A DNA stretch of 12,743 nt, taken from the NCBI GenBank assembly GCA_036273915.1, contig DASUGR010000067.1, forward strand, positions 1-12,743, written 5' to 3'. A program made the position numbers and the translations under genes. Within the stretch, counting starts at the first letter, position 1. Each line of letters opens with the position of its first letter. The notes under the pieces are model-generated. The model was not told the DNA's origin and did not search any database. It was given only the letters and a program-made list of their open reading frames with translations. The DNA is from PLA2 sp036273915 (lineage in GTDB: Bacteria; Planctomycetota; PLA2). Positions 6,396 through 12,743 of this stretch are shown in pieces.

Positions 6396-7184
6396 CTACC
6401 GAAGTTGGGCGAGCTTCTCCCGGGCCGTCTTCACGTAGCCGCGAACGACCTCAGACCGCTCGTTCCCGTAGTCCGCGACGTAGCGCTGGAGCTCCTGGCG
6501 GGCTGTATCGGTTTCGCCAGCTGCGAGCGCGAAGGCCACCATCTGGTAGCGCCAGACCGGAGCCGCGGTGCGGACCAGCTGCGGCGCGTCGCACAGCCGT
6601 CGAAGGGTCTCGTAGGCGGCGCCACGGTTGCCCCGTCGGCACTCGCACCACGCGAGCTGATAGGCCGCGGTCTGGCCCCTCTCCCCACCGAGCCCGATCT
6701 GGTCGACGACCTTGCGGTACGCCTCGGCCGCCGCATCCCAGTCTTCGAGTCGACGCTGGAGCTCCCCCTGCTCAAAGCACGCCTCAGCCCGCCGCTTCGG
6801 GTCCGCGCTGGCCTCCTCGATCGCGCGCCAGGCGTCGATCGCTTCCTGCGCGCGGTCGGCGCCCCGGATCAGCGCGAACGCAAGCCTGCGCTGCTCCGCC
6901 GGTATGGGGGGCAGCTCGACTGCTGCGAGCCTCTCCTGCGCCTCGCGCGCCTCGCCGAGCATCCGCTCCGCGTCTTCGACGCGCGTGGCGACGTCGTCGA
7001 TCCTCGCCAACTGCGGCGCGAGCCGCTGGACCCTCTCCGCGATCTCGTCGAGACGAGGGTCGTGAACGTCAGCGCGGGGCAGCGAAACGCGAGCGGGAGT
7101 TTCGACCGCCGACCTGTGGAGCGAGGTGAGCGCGACCCCGGCGACGACGCCGACGATCGTGCAGAAAGCGTGGGATAGGCGCAT
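6396..7184 (-). CDS. Membrane-anchored coiled-coil/TPR-like protein (downstream paralogue)
   Basis: The protein has 262 residues. An uncleaved signal anchor or signal peptide lies at about 5-21 (FCTIVGVVAGVALTSL). A heptad-like helical segment follows at about 43-95 (RLDEIAERVQRLAPQLARIDDVATRV). The rest is alpha-helical with TPR-like pairs, for example RRAEACFEQGELQRRLEDWDAAAEAYRKVV and GETDTARQELQRYVADYG near the C-terminus. It most likely faces the periplasm as a scaffold, which is inference. AAAGGTGA (complement of 7191-7198) lies six bases before the ATG, inside the end of the upstream paralogue, and the upstream stop at 7187 is two bases from this start, so translation is probably coupled. 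It is clearly homologous to the upstream gene along its length. I do not recognise the family. Confidence 0.82.
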   Translation of the reverse strand: MRLSHAFCTIVGVVAGVALTSLHRSAVETPARVSLPRADVHDPRLDEIAERVQRLAPQLARIDDVATRVEDAERMLGEAREAQERLAAVELPPIPAEQRRLAFALIRGADRAQEAIDAWRAIEEASADPKRRAEACFEQGELQRRLEDWDAAAEAYRKVVDQIGLGGERGQTAAYQLAWCECRRGNRGAAYETLRRLCDAPQLVRTAAPVWRYQMVAFALAAGETDTARQELQRYVADYGNERSEVVRGYVKTAREKLAQLR

Positions 7185-7186
7185 CG

Positions 7187-7982
7187 TCAGTCACCTTTCA
7201 TCTGCCGGCGGACGTTGTCGGCGGTCTGAAGAGCCACCTCGGCCAGCGTCCGCACCTTCGGGTCTTCGTCCGCCCGGTAGTCGGCTGCAAACCGCTCGTA
7301 CTCGCGGATCGCGGCGTCGTACTCGCCGTGGGTGACGAGCATGTCCGCGACCATCTTGCGCGTACGTACCGCGACGTCCTTCGAGAGGCTGGGCACGGTG
7401 ACGAGGACCGACCAGATGCGGAGCGACTCGCTGATGTTGCCGTGCTGGCAGAAACCGAGCAGGAGCGCTGCGTCCTGGCCCACTTTGCAGTCGAGCCCGA
7501 CCGTCTCGATCACGCGCGCAAGCAGCTCGGCCGCCATCTCCTGATCGGACAGCTCGGCCTGCTCGAACCACGCCTCGGCTTGGCGCTGCGAATCCGATGC
7601 GTTCTCCGCGACAAGCGCCCACGCCTCGAGCGCCTGCGCGCTGGTTCGGGTCCGCGGACAGCACCTTCGCTCCCCGGTAGAGATCCTCGAGCACACGAGC
7701 CCGTTCGGAGCCGTTCGGTGCCTCCCGCGCGCTGTTGCACAGGGCGGTCACCCGGCCCTCGATCTTGCCGATGCGCGATGCAAGGTCGTCGACCCGCACG
7801 ATCTTCGCCGACGCGCGATCGAGCTCGGCCCGGATCTCCTGCATTCGGAGATCGATGCCCGCGTTCGGCGGCGAACGACCGCCGGCCTCCATGCGGGGCC
7901 TCCCAGGAAGCTCGGCGACGATCGCCAGCGCGACGGCGACGACGGCGAGTAGCAGGAGCAACCGCACCGTTCGCGGACGCAT
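7187..7982 (-). pseudogene. Frameshifted upstream paralogue of the coiled-coil/TPR-like gene
   Basis: The reading starts at the ATG at 7982 with a membrane segment (VRLLLLLAVVAVALAIVAEL) and a coiled coil (QEIRAELDRASAKIVRVDDLASRI), and runs in frame to Q114 (7641-7643). From there homology to the neighbouring gene continues only in the next frame, with ALEAWALVAENASD, RQAEAWFEQAEL and YDAAIREYERFAADYR, to the stop at 7187-7189. The paralogue has RAQEAIDAW at the junction. Adding one CG unit to the CGCGC run at 7636-7641 would give QRAQALEAW and a 265-residue protein, close to the 262 of the neighbour. So the likely lesion is a two-base contraction of a CG repeat. Both halves keep family-like sequence, so the event is recent, or it is an assembly or read error, or expression uses frameshifting. 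The ribosome binding site is a modest AGAAGAG just before the ATG. Confidence 0.7.
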
Positions 7983-8069
7983 CTCTCTTCTGATCGGAGT
8001 GGGCGCGGCGGTTTCCTGAGATCACACGAGTTGCGGTGCGCGGTTAGGCTGGGGCTAGGGAGGAGCGCC
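7983..8069. promoter_or_regulatory. Divergent promoter region between the paralogue pair and the exported TPR gene
   Basis: These 87 bases separate two divergent genes and must hold promoters for both. I see only a weak TAGGCT hexamer (8045-8050) on the plus strand and no convincing -35, so no sites are assigned beyond the ribosome binding sites. Confidence 0.3.
8059..8063 (+). promoter_or_regulatory. Ribosome binding site of the exported TPR gene
   Basis: GGAGG lies six bases before the ATG at 8070. It selects this start over the in-frame ATG at 8031, which would put 13 extra residues before the signal peptide and has no such site. Confidence 0.7.
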
Positions 8070-9671
8070 ATGAGAACCGTGCTGGGCTTGTGCCTGCTTG
8101 CCATGGTCGCCGCCGGCGACGCGGGCGGGTTGAAGGAGGCGTCCGACAAGCGCAACGCCGCGACGGAAGACTGGAACGCGGGACGCCACGAGGACGCGGC
8201 GCGAAAGCTGCGCGAGGCGGCGGAGATCTACGAGCGGCTCGAGGGCGACCACACCGCCGACTGGGCGATCACGATGCGCGCGCTCGCGTGGAACGAGAGC
8301 CGGCTCGGGGACGCGTCCGCAGCACTCGGGACGTTCGCGCGCCTCGTCGAGGGGCTCGCGACACATGAGGCCCTCGCCGGCGAGATCGGGTCGGCGTACA
8401 CGGCGATGTACGAGCTCGCCAAGGCGCAGGACTCGTTCGAGAAGGCGCAGGCGATCCTCCGGCGCTGCCGCGAGATCACGGCCCCGAAGCACCTCGACGT
8501 GCTCGCGGCCCAGACCCTCCACGACGTCGCCGGCCTCGCCGCGCAGCACGGCGACGTCCCCGGCGGCGTGAAGCTCTACCGCGAGGCGATCGCGGAGCGC
8601 AGGAGGCTCGGCGACGACCTCGGCGTCTGCTGGAGCCTCAACAACCTCGCGTACTGGGAGCTGCAGGCGAAGGATCCCGCCGCGGCGGCGGGCCCGATCC
8701 TCCAGGCCTGCTGCCTCCTGCACGAGAAGGCGCTCGTTCCGCCGCAGGCGGCGGTCGCGATCAACCTGAGGCAGGTGCTCGAGCACCTGGACGCCGATCC
8801 GGGTCCGCACGCGGCGGCGCTGCTCGCAGCGGCCGCGGCGCTCGCCGGCTCGCGGATGCCGCGCGAGATCACGGTCTCGCGCCTCGCGCGTCCGCTGCTC
8901 GAGCACGGGGACTGGGAGACGGTGGAGACGCTCGCGGGGCTGAAGCAGAAGGGCGTGCCGGCGGAGGTCGCCGCGGACGTGACGATCCGCGCGGCGCGCG
9001 GCGCCGTCGCGCTCGGCAAATCCGCCGACGCGCTGCGCTGGCTGGAGGGACTCCCGACCGGGTCCGGCCCCGCTGCGGCGCACGTCGTCGCGCGAGTGAG
9101 AACCGCCCGCGCGCTCGCGCACGCGGCCGCGAAGAACGGTGACGCCTTCCTGGGCGCAGCGCGCCTGGCCGCCGACGCGTGGCGGGAGCTGGACGACTTC
9201 GAAGGCAACCGCGCCGCCCTCGCGGAGCTCGCGGCCGCGGCGCGGGCTCTGGACATCGACGCTCCCGATCTCGCCAAGGCGGCCGACGAGGCGCAGCGCG
9301 CCGGCGCCCCGGGGGGCGCGGGCGGGTCCGCGCGGGCGGGCGGCGACCGACGCGGTTTCTCGAAGCTCGGCCTGCACGACCCTCTGTTCCTCTTCTCGTT
9401 CGCCGATGGCAGGATCCGGGTGAAGGACGAGGTGTCCGGGCAGTCGCTCGAAGTGCCGGTCGAATGGAAGCCGAGGAACATCGCGCTCAACGGCGTCGTG
9501 CTCACCTTCTTCGGCGGCTACGTCGTGGTCCGCTCCGTGGACTACGGGGGCGCCGCCGCCACCGCGGGCGCGCCCGGCTCGACGACGCTCGACGAGCTCG
9601 GCGACTACTGGCCCGTCCCGGAGCAGGGCGAGCTCGTGCTGACGCGCAACGGCTCGGTGACGTACAGGTAG
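8070..9671 (+). CDS. Exported TPR-repeat protein with unassigned C-terminal domain
   Basis: The 533-residue protein begins with a signal peptide (MRTVLGLCLLAMVAAG), so it should be periplasmic or secreted. Residues of about 20-400 are alpha-helical with TPR-like repeats: WNAGRHEDAARKLREAAEIYERL, then repeats around AKAQDSFEKAQAILRRC and HGDVPGGVKLYREAIAERRRL with SLNNLAYWELQ. A Gly/Ala-rich linker near 410-425 leads to a C-terminal segment of about 105 residues (GFSKLGLHDPLFLFSF to VTYR) with alternating hydrophobic residues. This looks beta-rich and includes VVLTFFGGYVVVRSVDYGG. I do not recognise this C-terminal domain. The TPR part suggests a protein-binding scaffold, but partners are unknown. 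The gene stands alone on the plus strand, and a strong hairpin begins 23 bases after its stop. Confidence 0.82.
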   Translation: MRTVLGLCLLAMVAAGDAGGLKEASDKRNAATEDWNAGRHEDAARKLREAAEIYERLEGDHTADWAITMRALAWNESRLGDASAALGTFARLVEGLATHEALAGEIGSAYTAMYELAKAQDSFEKAQAILRRCREITAPKHLDVLAAQTLHDVAGLAAQHGDVPGGVKLYREAIAERRRLGDDLGVCWSLNNLAYWELQAKDPAAAAGPILQACCLLHEKALVPPQAAVAINLRQVLEHLDADPGPHAAALLAAAAALAGSRMPREITVSRLARPLLEHGDWETVETLAGLKQKGVPAEVAADVTIRAARGAVALGKSADALRWLEGLPTGSGPAAAHVVARVRTARALAHAAAKNGDAFLGAARLAADAWRELDDFEGNRAALAELAAAARALDIDAPDLAKAADEAQRAGAPGGAGGSARAGGDRRGFSKLGLHDPLFLFSFADGRIRVKDEVSGQSLEVPVEWKPRNIALNGVVLTFFGGYVVVRSVDYGGAAATAGAPGSTTLDELGDYWPVPEQGELVLTRNGSVTYR

Positions 9672-9694
9672 GGCCGAGGCGGCTCGTCGCCGAT

Positions 9695-9716
9695 GGTGCG
9701 GAACGGGTTCCGCACC
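9695..9716 (+). terminator. Hairpin after the exported TPR gene
   Basis: GGTGCGGAAC (9695-9704) and GTTCCGCACC (9707-9716) are perfect inverted arms, giving a stem of at least nine pairs around CGGG, 23 bases after the stop at 9671. No T-run follows, so it is either a U-poor terminator or an RNA-stabilising hairpin. It coincides with the hairpin of the 75-base repeat, copy A. Confidence 0.45.
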
Positions 9717-9771
9717 CGTGCCGACGCATCCCCTTGGCGGAACGCGGTTTGCGGCGCCCGCGCAGGTCAAC
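9697..9771. repeat. 75-base diverged repeat, copy A
   Basis: This stretch aligns without gaps to 9909-9983 at an offset of 212 bases, with 50 of 75 identical positions by hand count. It begins with the hairpin TGCGGAA-CGGG-TTCCGCA and ends in CGCAGGTCAAC. Two stem pairs differ from copy B but stay complementary, so the fold appears conserved. The minus-strand stop of the small ORF at 9767 lies in the shared end. Confidence 0.55.
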
Positions 9772-9871
9772 GGTCGGCACGAGGAGCGGCGACGCCCGGC
9801 TCGCTCACGAAGCCGACGAAGCCGGCCAACGCGCCGCCGGCGAGAAGCAGGAGAGCGGGAAGCGGTCGCAT
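9767..9871 (-). CDS. Possible 34-residue membrane microprotein
   Basis: A short minus-strand ORF starts MRPLPALLLLAGGALAGFVG and ends in a polar tail PRADR. It has a basic N-terminus, one hydrophobic helix and little else, so it could be a small membrane peptide or the remnant of an exported protein. There is no convincing Shine-Dalgarno before the ATG at 9871. It lies between the two copies of the 75-base repeat, its stop falling inside copy A in the same relative place as the M48 stop in copy B. It is too short for composition to decide. Confidence 0.3.
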   Translation of the reverse strand: MRPLPALLLLAGGALAGFVGFVSEPGVAAPRADR

Positions 9872-9889
9872 ACCAGCTCGGATCGGCGC

Positions 9890-9903
9890 GGGCCCCGGGG
9901 CCC
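9890..9903. repeat. Perfect palindrome GGGCCCCGGGGCCC
   Basis: This perfect 14-base palindrome is followed on the plus strand by CTTTC. It could form a short GC-rich hairpin, lies just before repeat copy B, and has no clear role. Confidence 0.3.
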
Positions 9904-9908
9904 CTTTC

Positions 9909-9983
9909 TGCGCCAGCGGTGGCGCACTCCCCCCGCCGCATCTCGTTGCCCGCGCGCGACTTGCGTGCGCGTCGCAGGTCAAC
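9909..9983. repeat. 75-base diverged repeat, copy B
   Basis: This is the partner of copy A at 9697-9771. Its hairpin is TGCGCCA (9909-9915), loop GCGG, TGGCGCA (9920-9926). It ends in the same CGCAGGTCAAC, which here includes the M48 stop codon complement at 9979-9981. The G-C and A-T pairs of stem A are replaced by C-G and C-G pairs at matching positions. Confidence 0.55.
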
Positions 9984-9993
9984 CGTTGACCTG
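9975..9993. repeat. Inverted repeat over the M48 stop codon
   Basis: CAGGTCAAC (9975-9983) and GTTGACCTG (9985-9993) are perfect inverted arms with one base between. They cover the last codons and the TGA of the M48 gene. As RNA this gives eight pairs around a three-base loop. No T-run follows on the minus strand, so terminator function is uncertain; a dimeric protein site is the alternative. Confidence 0.4.
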
Positions 9994-11247
9994 GAAGTCC
10001 ACGAATTCGCGGATCTGGGCAAGGACCTTCTTGCGGTCCTTCTTCGGCGTCAGCGCCAGCAGCGTCTCCAGGTCGCGCCTCCCGTCCGCCTCGCGGCCCA
10101 GCTTCATCCGCGAGATGCCGCGGAAGAAGTAGCCGTGCGGCATCACCGGGATGATCGCGAGCAGCGCGTTCGCGCCCTCCTCCGACGCCGCCCAGTCCTC
10201 CGCCTGGAACTCGAGCGCGCTCCACACGAACGGCACGAGGAAGTCGCCCAAGTTCACCGACGTCGCCGTCCGCAGCGCCGCCCGCGCGCCGGCCCGGTCG
10301 TCGAGCTCGACCAGCGCGATCCCGCGGAAGAAGTGGAACATCGCGTGCCGCGGCAGCGCCAGCGCGCCCGCGTCCGCCGCCGCGAGCCACGCCTTCGGAT
10401 CCTCGCCGGCCGTCGCCTCCGCGAGCCGCGTGTAGTAGGGCAGGATCTCGCGCGCCCGCGCGAGGGCAGCCGCGAACCGCGGCGACGACCGCTGCCACGG
10501 CACCCCGTGCGCCCCCGCCTTCTCCTCGATCCTCTCCTCGATCGCGCGGACGCGGTTCTCCGGATGCGGGTGCGTCTGGAAGAACTGCGCCCCCTCGCTC
10601 CCGAAGTCCCTCTCCATCGCGTCGAAGAACCGCGCGAGGCCATGGGGGTCGATCCCCGCCGCGATCTCGTAGTCCACCGCGAGATCGTCCGTCTCGCGCT
10701 CCTGCGACCGCGTGAACTGCACGGCGACGAGCCCGGTGAGCCCCTCGGTGAGCTTCCTCCCCGGAGGCCCGGCAAGCCCGCCGATCGACGTGAACGTGCT
10801 CCCGATCGCCGACCTCCCGAGCGATTTCCCGAAGTGGTCGCGGCTGTTGTGCCCGATCTCGTGCGCCATCACGCCCGCGAACTCCGACATGTCCTTGCAC
10901 CGCGCGAGGAGCCCGAGATGGCAGTGCACGCGCCCCGCGCCGTAGGTGTACGCGTTGACGTCGGGCGAGGTGGTCAGCAGGAAGTGGTACTGGAAGTCGC
11001 GCCTGTGCTCCGGCGGCACCGCGGCCGCCACGCGGTCGAACACCTCCCGGCACGCGGCGACCATCTCCGGCTCGTTCACGAGCCCGCCCTCGCGCGCGAC
11101 GAGGACCTCGGTGAGGAAGTTCTGCCGCACGAACGCGTCCTGCGACGCGTAGTCGTTCCCGAGCGGCGAGTAGTAGGCATCCCCGGTCACGGGGTCGCTC
11201 TGGCACGCAGCGAGAAGCAGGAGAATCAGGGGGGCGCGGGGGGCCAT
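9979..11247 (-). CDS. M48-family zinc metalloprotease lipoprotein with TPR-like tail
   Basis: The protein has 422 residues from the ATG at 11247. It starts MAPRAPLILLLLAAC: a lipoprotein signal peptide with lipobox LAAC and lipidated C15, so it should be anchored in the envelope. The catalytic motif is HEIGH at 129-133 (AGVMAHEIGHNSRDH), and the likely third zinc ligand is E185 in ERETDDLAVDY. VNAYTYGAGRVHCHLGLL at 97-114 and THPHPENR at 225-232 are also typical of M48 (compare BepA/LoiP). Residues of about 270-420 are TPR-like helices, as in BepA-type proteases that act in outer-membrane protein quality control; that role is inferred. The start is uncertain: ATG 11262 (MLGSP) and GTG 11277 are in frame and none has a strong ribosome binding site. 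I chose the one giving the most compact lipoprotein signal. It is divergent from the kinase gene. Confidence 0.92.
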   Translation of the reverse strand: MAPRAPLILLLLAACQSDPVTGDAYYSPLGNDYASQDAFVRQNFLTEVLVAREGGLVNEPEMVAACREVFDRVAAAVPPEHRRDFQYHFLLTTSPDVNAYTYGAGRVHCHLGLLARCKDMSEFAGVMAHEIGHNSRDHFGKSLGRSAIGSTFTSIGGLAGPPGRKLTEGLTGLVAVQFTRSQERETDDLAVDYEIAAGIDPHGLARFFDAMERDFGSEGAQFFQTHPHPENRVRAIEERIEEKAGAHGVPWQRSSPRFAAALARAREILPYYTRLAEATAGEDPKAWLAAADAGALALPRHAMFHFFRGIALVELDDRAGARAALRTATSVNLGDFLVPFVWSALEFQAEDWAASEEGANALLAIIPVMPHGYFFRGISRMKLGREADGRRDLETLLALTPKKDRKKVLAQIREFVDFQVNG

Positions 11248-11284
11248 CGGGGATCCGAGCATATCTGGTAGAACCACGCACGCC
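11248..11284. promoter_or_regulatory. Very short divergent spacer between the M48 and kinase genes
   Basis: At most about 37 bases separate the two proposed starts. The relatively AT-rich core ATATCTGGTAGAAC (11261-11274) could supply -10 elements: TATGCT-like on the minus strand, TAGAAC-like on the plus strand. Neither is close to consensus. Neither gene has a clear ribosome binding site, so one or both mRNAs may be leaderless. Confidence 0.25.
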
Positions 11285-12743
11285 TTGGGTCCTTACGAAG
11301 GAGAGGTCGCGCCGGAGCACGAGGCCTTCCTCCGCGCGCACCTCCCCCTGCCCCCGGGCCCCCTCACCCCCTTCAAGAGAACCGGCGTGGCCCGGCTCGA
11401 CGGGCTCGCCGTCAAGAGCTGGAAGCCCCTCGGCCTCGCGAGGAGCCTTCTCGCGAGGAGGCTCGGCTCCGCCGCGCGGCGCTCCTTCGACGTCGCGAAG
11501 GCGCTCCACCAGAAGGGCATCGGCACGCCGAGGCCCGTGGCGCTCCTCGAACGCTGGGACCGTTCGCGGCTCGTCGAGAGCTACTTCGTCACCGAGTACG
11601 CGGAGGGCCGCACGTTCCACGACGAGCTGCTGCGGCTGCTGCACGAGGACAAGGACCTCGAGAAGGTGCTCGCGCTCATGGAGCCCGTCGCCGCCGGCGT
11701 CCGCGCGATGCACGACGCGGGCGTCATGCACGGCGACCTCGGCAACCAGAACATCTACATCGACCCCGTGCGGTTCATCGACCTCGGGCGCGGGCGCGTG
11801 CGGGCGGTTTCGCTCCGGGACCGCGCGTTCGACGTCTCGCGGTTGACGCTCCCGTCGAAGCTGCTTCGCATCTTCCTCCGGATGTACTGGCGCGAGCGCT
11901 GGTTCGAGGGCGAGGGGCCGCCGCGCGCGTTCCTGCGCTGGCTCTCGTGGTACCGGCGGCTCTTCGCCTGGCACACGTGGACGCGGCCGCTGCGGCACCC
12001 GTTGAGGTGGGCGCGGCGCAGGCGGAAGCACACTTACCCGGCGGCGCGAGATCTCTGGCTCTGGGATCCGCGGAGCGCGCAGCCGGTGGCGCTGCTGGAG
12101 CGGCGCGACCGGCTCTTCCTGCGCTCGGGCGCGACCGCCCTGCGGATCGCGCTCGCGACGGCGCCCGACTACGTCCCCGTGAAGCGCGCGTACCGGCGGC
12201 TCATCGGCGAGTGCTACCGGAAGCCGGTCGCGATGTCGGACCGCATCGGGATGACGGTCAGCCCGACGCGCGAGACGTGGGACAAGGAGCTCCCGCTGCT
12301 GCAGGGCCTCGGGCAGCTGCCCGTCCTCGCGCGCTACTACGCCCACGAGTCGGAGCGCGAGTGGCAGTTCACTACGGCGGCGCTTCGCGCGCTCCACGCA
12401 GACGGCTGGAAGGTCTCCGTCGCGCTCGTGCAGGACCGGCGGGCGGTCGCGGACCCTTCGCGCTGGGACGCCTTCGTGAAGGCGGTGCTTGGGGGGCTCG
12501 GGGGCATCGCCGAGTGGATCGAGCCCGCGCACGCGATCAACCGCGTGAAGTGGGGCATCTGGTCGCTCGCGGAGTACGAGCGGCTGCTCGAGCCCTTCGC
12601 GGGGATGCCGCGGGTGATGGGCCCCGCGATCAACGACTTCGAGCTCCCGCACGCGGCGGCGGCATTGCGCGCGAGGAAGTTCGACGCGCTCTCGCTGCAT
12701 CTCTACGTGGACCGCCGCGGCGCGCCGGAGAACCGGCAGGGGA
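11285..12743 (+). CDS. LPS/Kdo-kinase-like domain fused to a glycosidase-like barrel (runs off right edge)
   Basis: The plus strand is open from upstream of 11285 to the window end, 486 residues from the proposed TTG. The N-terminal part (about 28-210) is a protein-kinase-like fold of the lipopolysaccharide kinase/InaA type: LAVKSW with K44 as the likely ATP lysine, ITEYxEGR-like VTEYAEGRTFHDEL, catalytic GVMHGDLGNQN with D151 and N156, and FIDLGRGR with metal-binding D166. A basic, aromatic linker (about 210-255) precedes a C-terminal part with IGMTVSPTRETWDKELPLL, VSVALVQDRR, INRVKWGIWS and INDFE, then DALSLHLYVDRRGAPENRQ. This reads like a TIM-barrel glycosidase-type domain, a tentative assignment. 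A sugar-phosphorylating or cell-surface glycan role is inferred. The start is uncertain: TTG 11285 has no Shine-Dalgarno, GTG 11387 is an alternative, and an AAGGAGAGG at 11298-11306 has no start codon at a usable distance. Confidence 0.8.
   Translation, partial: MGPYEGEVAPEHEAFLRAHLPLPPGPLTPFKRTGVARLDGLAVKSWKPLGLARSLLARRLGSAARRSFDVAKALHQKGIGTPRPVALLERWDRSRLVESYFVTEYAEGRTFHDELLRLLHEDKDLEKVLALMEPVAAGVRAMHDAGVMHGDLGNQNIYIDPVRFIDLGRGRVRAVSLRDRAFDVSRLTLPSKLLRIFLRMYWRERWFEGEGPPRAFLRWLSWYRRLFAWHTWTRPLRHPLRWARRRRKHTYPAARDLWLWDPRSAQPVALLERRDRLFLRSGATALRIALATAPDYVPVKRAYRRLIGECYRKPVAMSDRIGMTVSPTRETWDKELPLLQGLGQLPVLARYYAHESEREWQFTTAALRALHADGWKVSVALVQDRRAVADPSRWDAFVKAVLGGLGGIAEWIEPAHAINRVKWGIWSLAEYERLLEPFAGMPRVMGPAINDFELPHAAAALRARKFDALSLHLYVDRRGAPENRQG

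Larger units (their letters stand above)
9672..9978. other. Intergenic stretch between convergent genes, occupied by repeats
   Basis: About 300 bases lie between the stops of the exported TPR gene and the M48 gene. They hold repeat copy A, the possible microprotein, the 14-base palindrome and most of copy B. I see no further gene. Long open frames crossing it are extensions of mirror frames of the neighbours. Confidence 0.5.

Noticed and set aside
3702..7178. 1158-codon plus-strand frame over ligD and the next gene
   Set aside because: It overlaps LigD in another frame and then runs antisense to the 6396-7184 gene. LigD has all its catalytic motifs in its own frame.
7191..7660. Continuation of the 7982 frame past Q114 to a stop at 7191 as an intact 263-residue protein
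   Set aside because: Past the junction this frame becomes Arg/Gly-rich and loses homology with the paralogue, while the alternative frame keeps it to the end. A frameshift explains the data better.
8055..10022. 655-codon minus-strand frame opposite the exported TPR gene
   Set aside because: It is antisense to a gene with a ribosome binding site, signal peptide and TPR pattern. The product is Arg-rich without domains.
9718..12700. Long frames antisense to the M48 and kinase genes (517 and 977 codons)
   Set aside because: Both are mirror frames of proteins with intact catalytic motifs. Only the last 34 codons of the minus frame, at 9767-9871, were kept as a possible microprotein.
1..12743. 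CRISPR arrays, tRNA/rRNA genes, insertion sequences or prophage genes
   Set aside because: I found no regularly spaced identical repeats, tRNA-like cloverleafs, rRNA signatures, transposase or integrase motifs by reading the sequence. A covariance or profile search was not possible here.

Overview
The window is GC-rich throughout and densely coded, and looks like chromosomal DNA of a Gram-negative-type bacterium. A C-terminal PEP-CTERM sorting signal, a lipoprotein M48 peptidase, several exported TPR proteins and an LPS-kinase-like protein point to a cell with an outer envelope. Planctomycetota or another deep, GC-rich lineage would fit, but nothing here fixes the phylum (inference).

Layout. 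(1) Positions 1-773, minus: the 5' part of a secreted Ser/Gly/Arg-rich low-complexity protein that runs off the left edge. (2) 774-1462: a 690-base non-coding divergent region. (3) 1463-2062, plus: a small secreted PEP-CTERM protein. (4) 2081-6384: a bacterial non-homologous end-joining (NHEJ) locus. ku and a MerR-HTH/TPR protein form a tight minus-strand pair (3-base gap), and ligD, with domain order phosphoesterase-ligase-polymerase, is transcribed divergently from a 35-base spacer. (5) 6396-7982, minus: two tandem paralogous membrane-anchored coiled-coil/TPR-like genes. The upstream one is frameshifted, most simply by loss of one CG unit in a short CG run. (6) 8070-9671, plus: an exported TPR protein with an unassigned C-terminal domain. 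(7) 9672-9978: an intergenic stretch with two diverged copies of a 75-base element, each carrying a hairpin whose stem bases covary, plus a possible 34-residue membrane peptide. (8) 9979-11247, minus: an M48-family metalloprotease lipoprotein with C-terminal TPR-like helices. (9) 11285 to the right edge, plus: an LPS/Kdo-kinase-like domain fused to what looks like a glycosidase-type barrel, incomplete.

How the genes work together. Ku binds and bridges DNA ends. LigD trims, fills and seals them. The MerR/TPR protein, made from the same transcript as Ku, is the best candidate for an uncharacterised regulator or partner of this repair system. The other genes are mostly envelope or secreted proteins with no obvious link to repair.

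Most notable items: the MerR-TPR/Ku coupling, the compact ku-ligD bidirectional promoter with a possibly leaderless ku mRNA, the covarying repeat pair at 9697-9983, the kinase-barrel fusion, and the CG-run frameshift. The two edge genes (1-773 and 11285-12743) were found by reading codon by codon, because neither has both ends inside the window.
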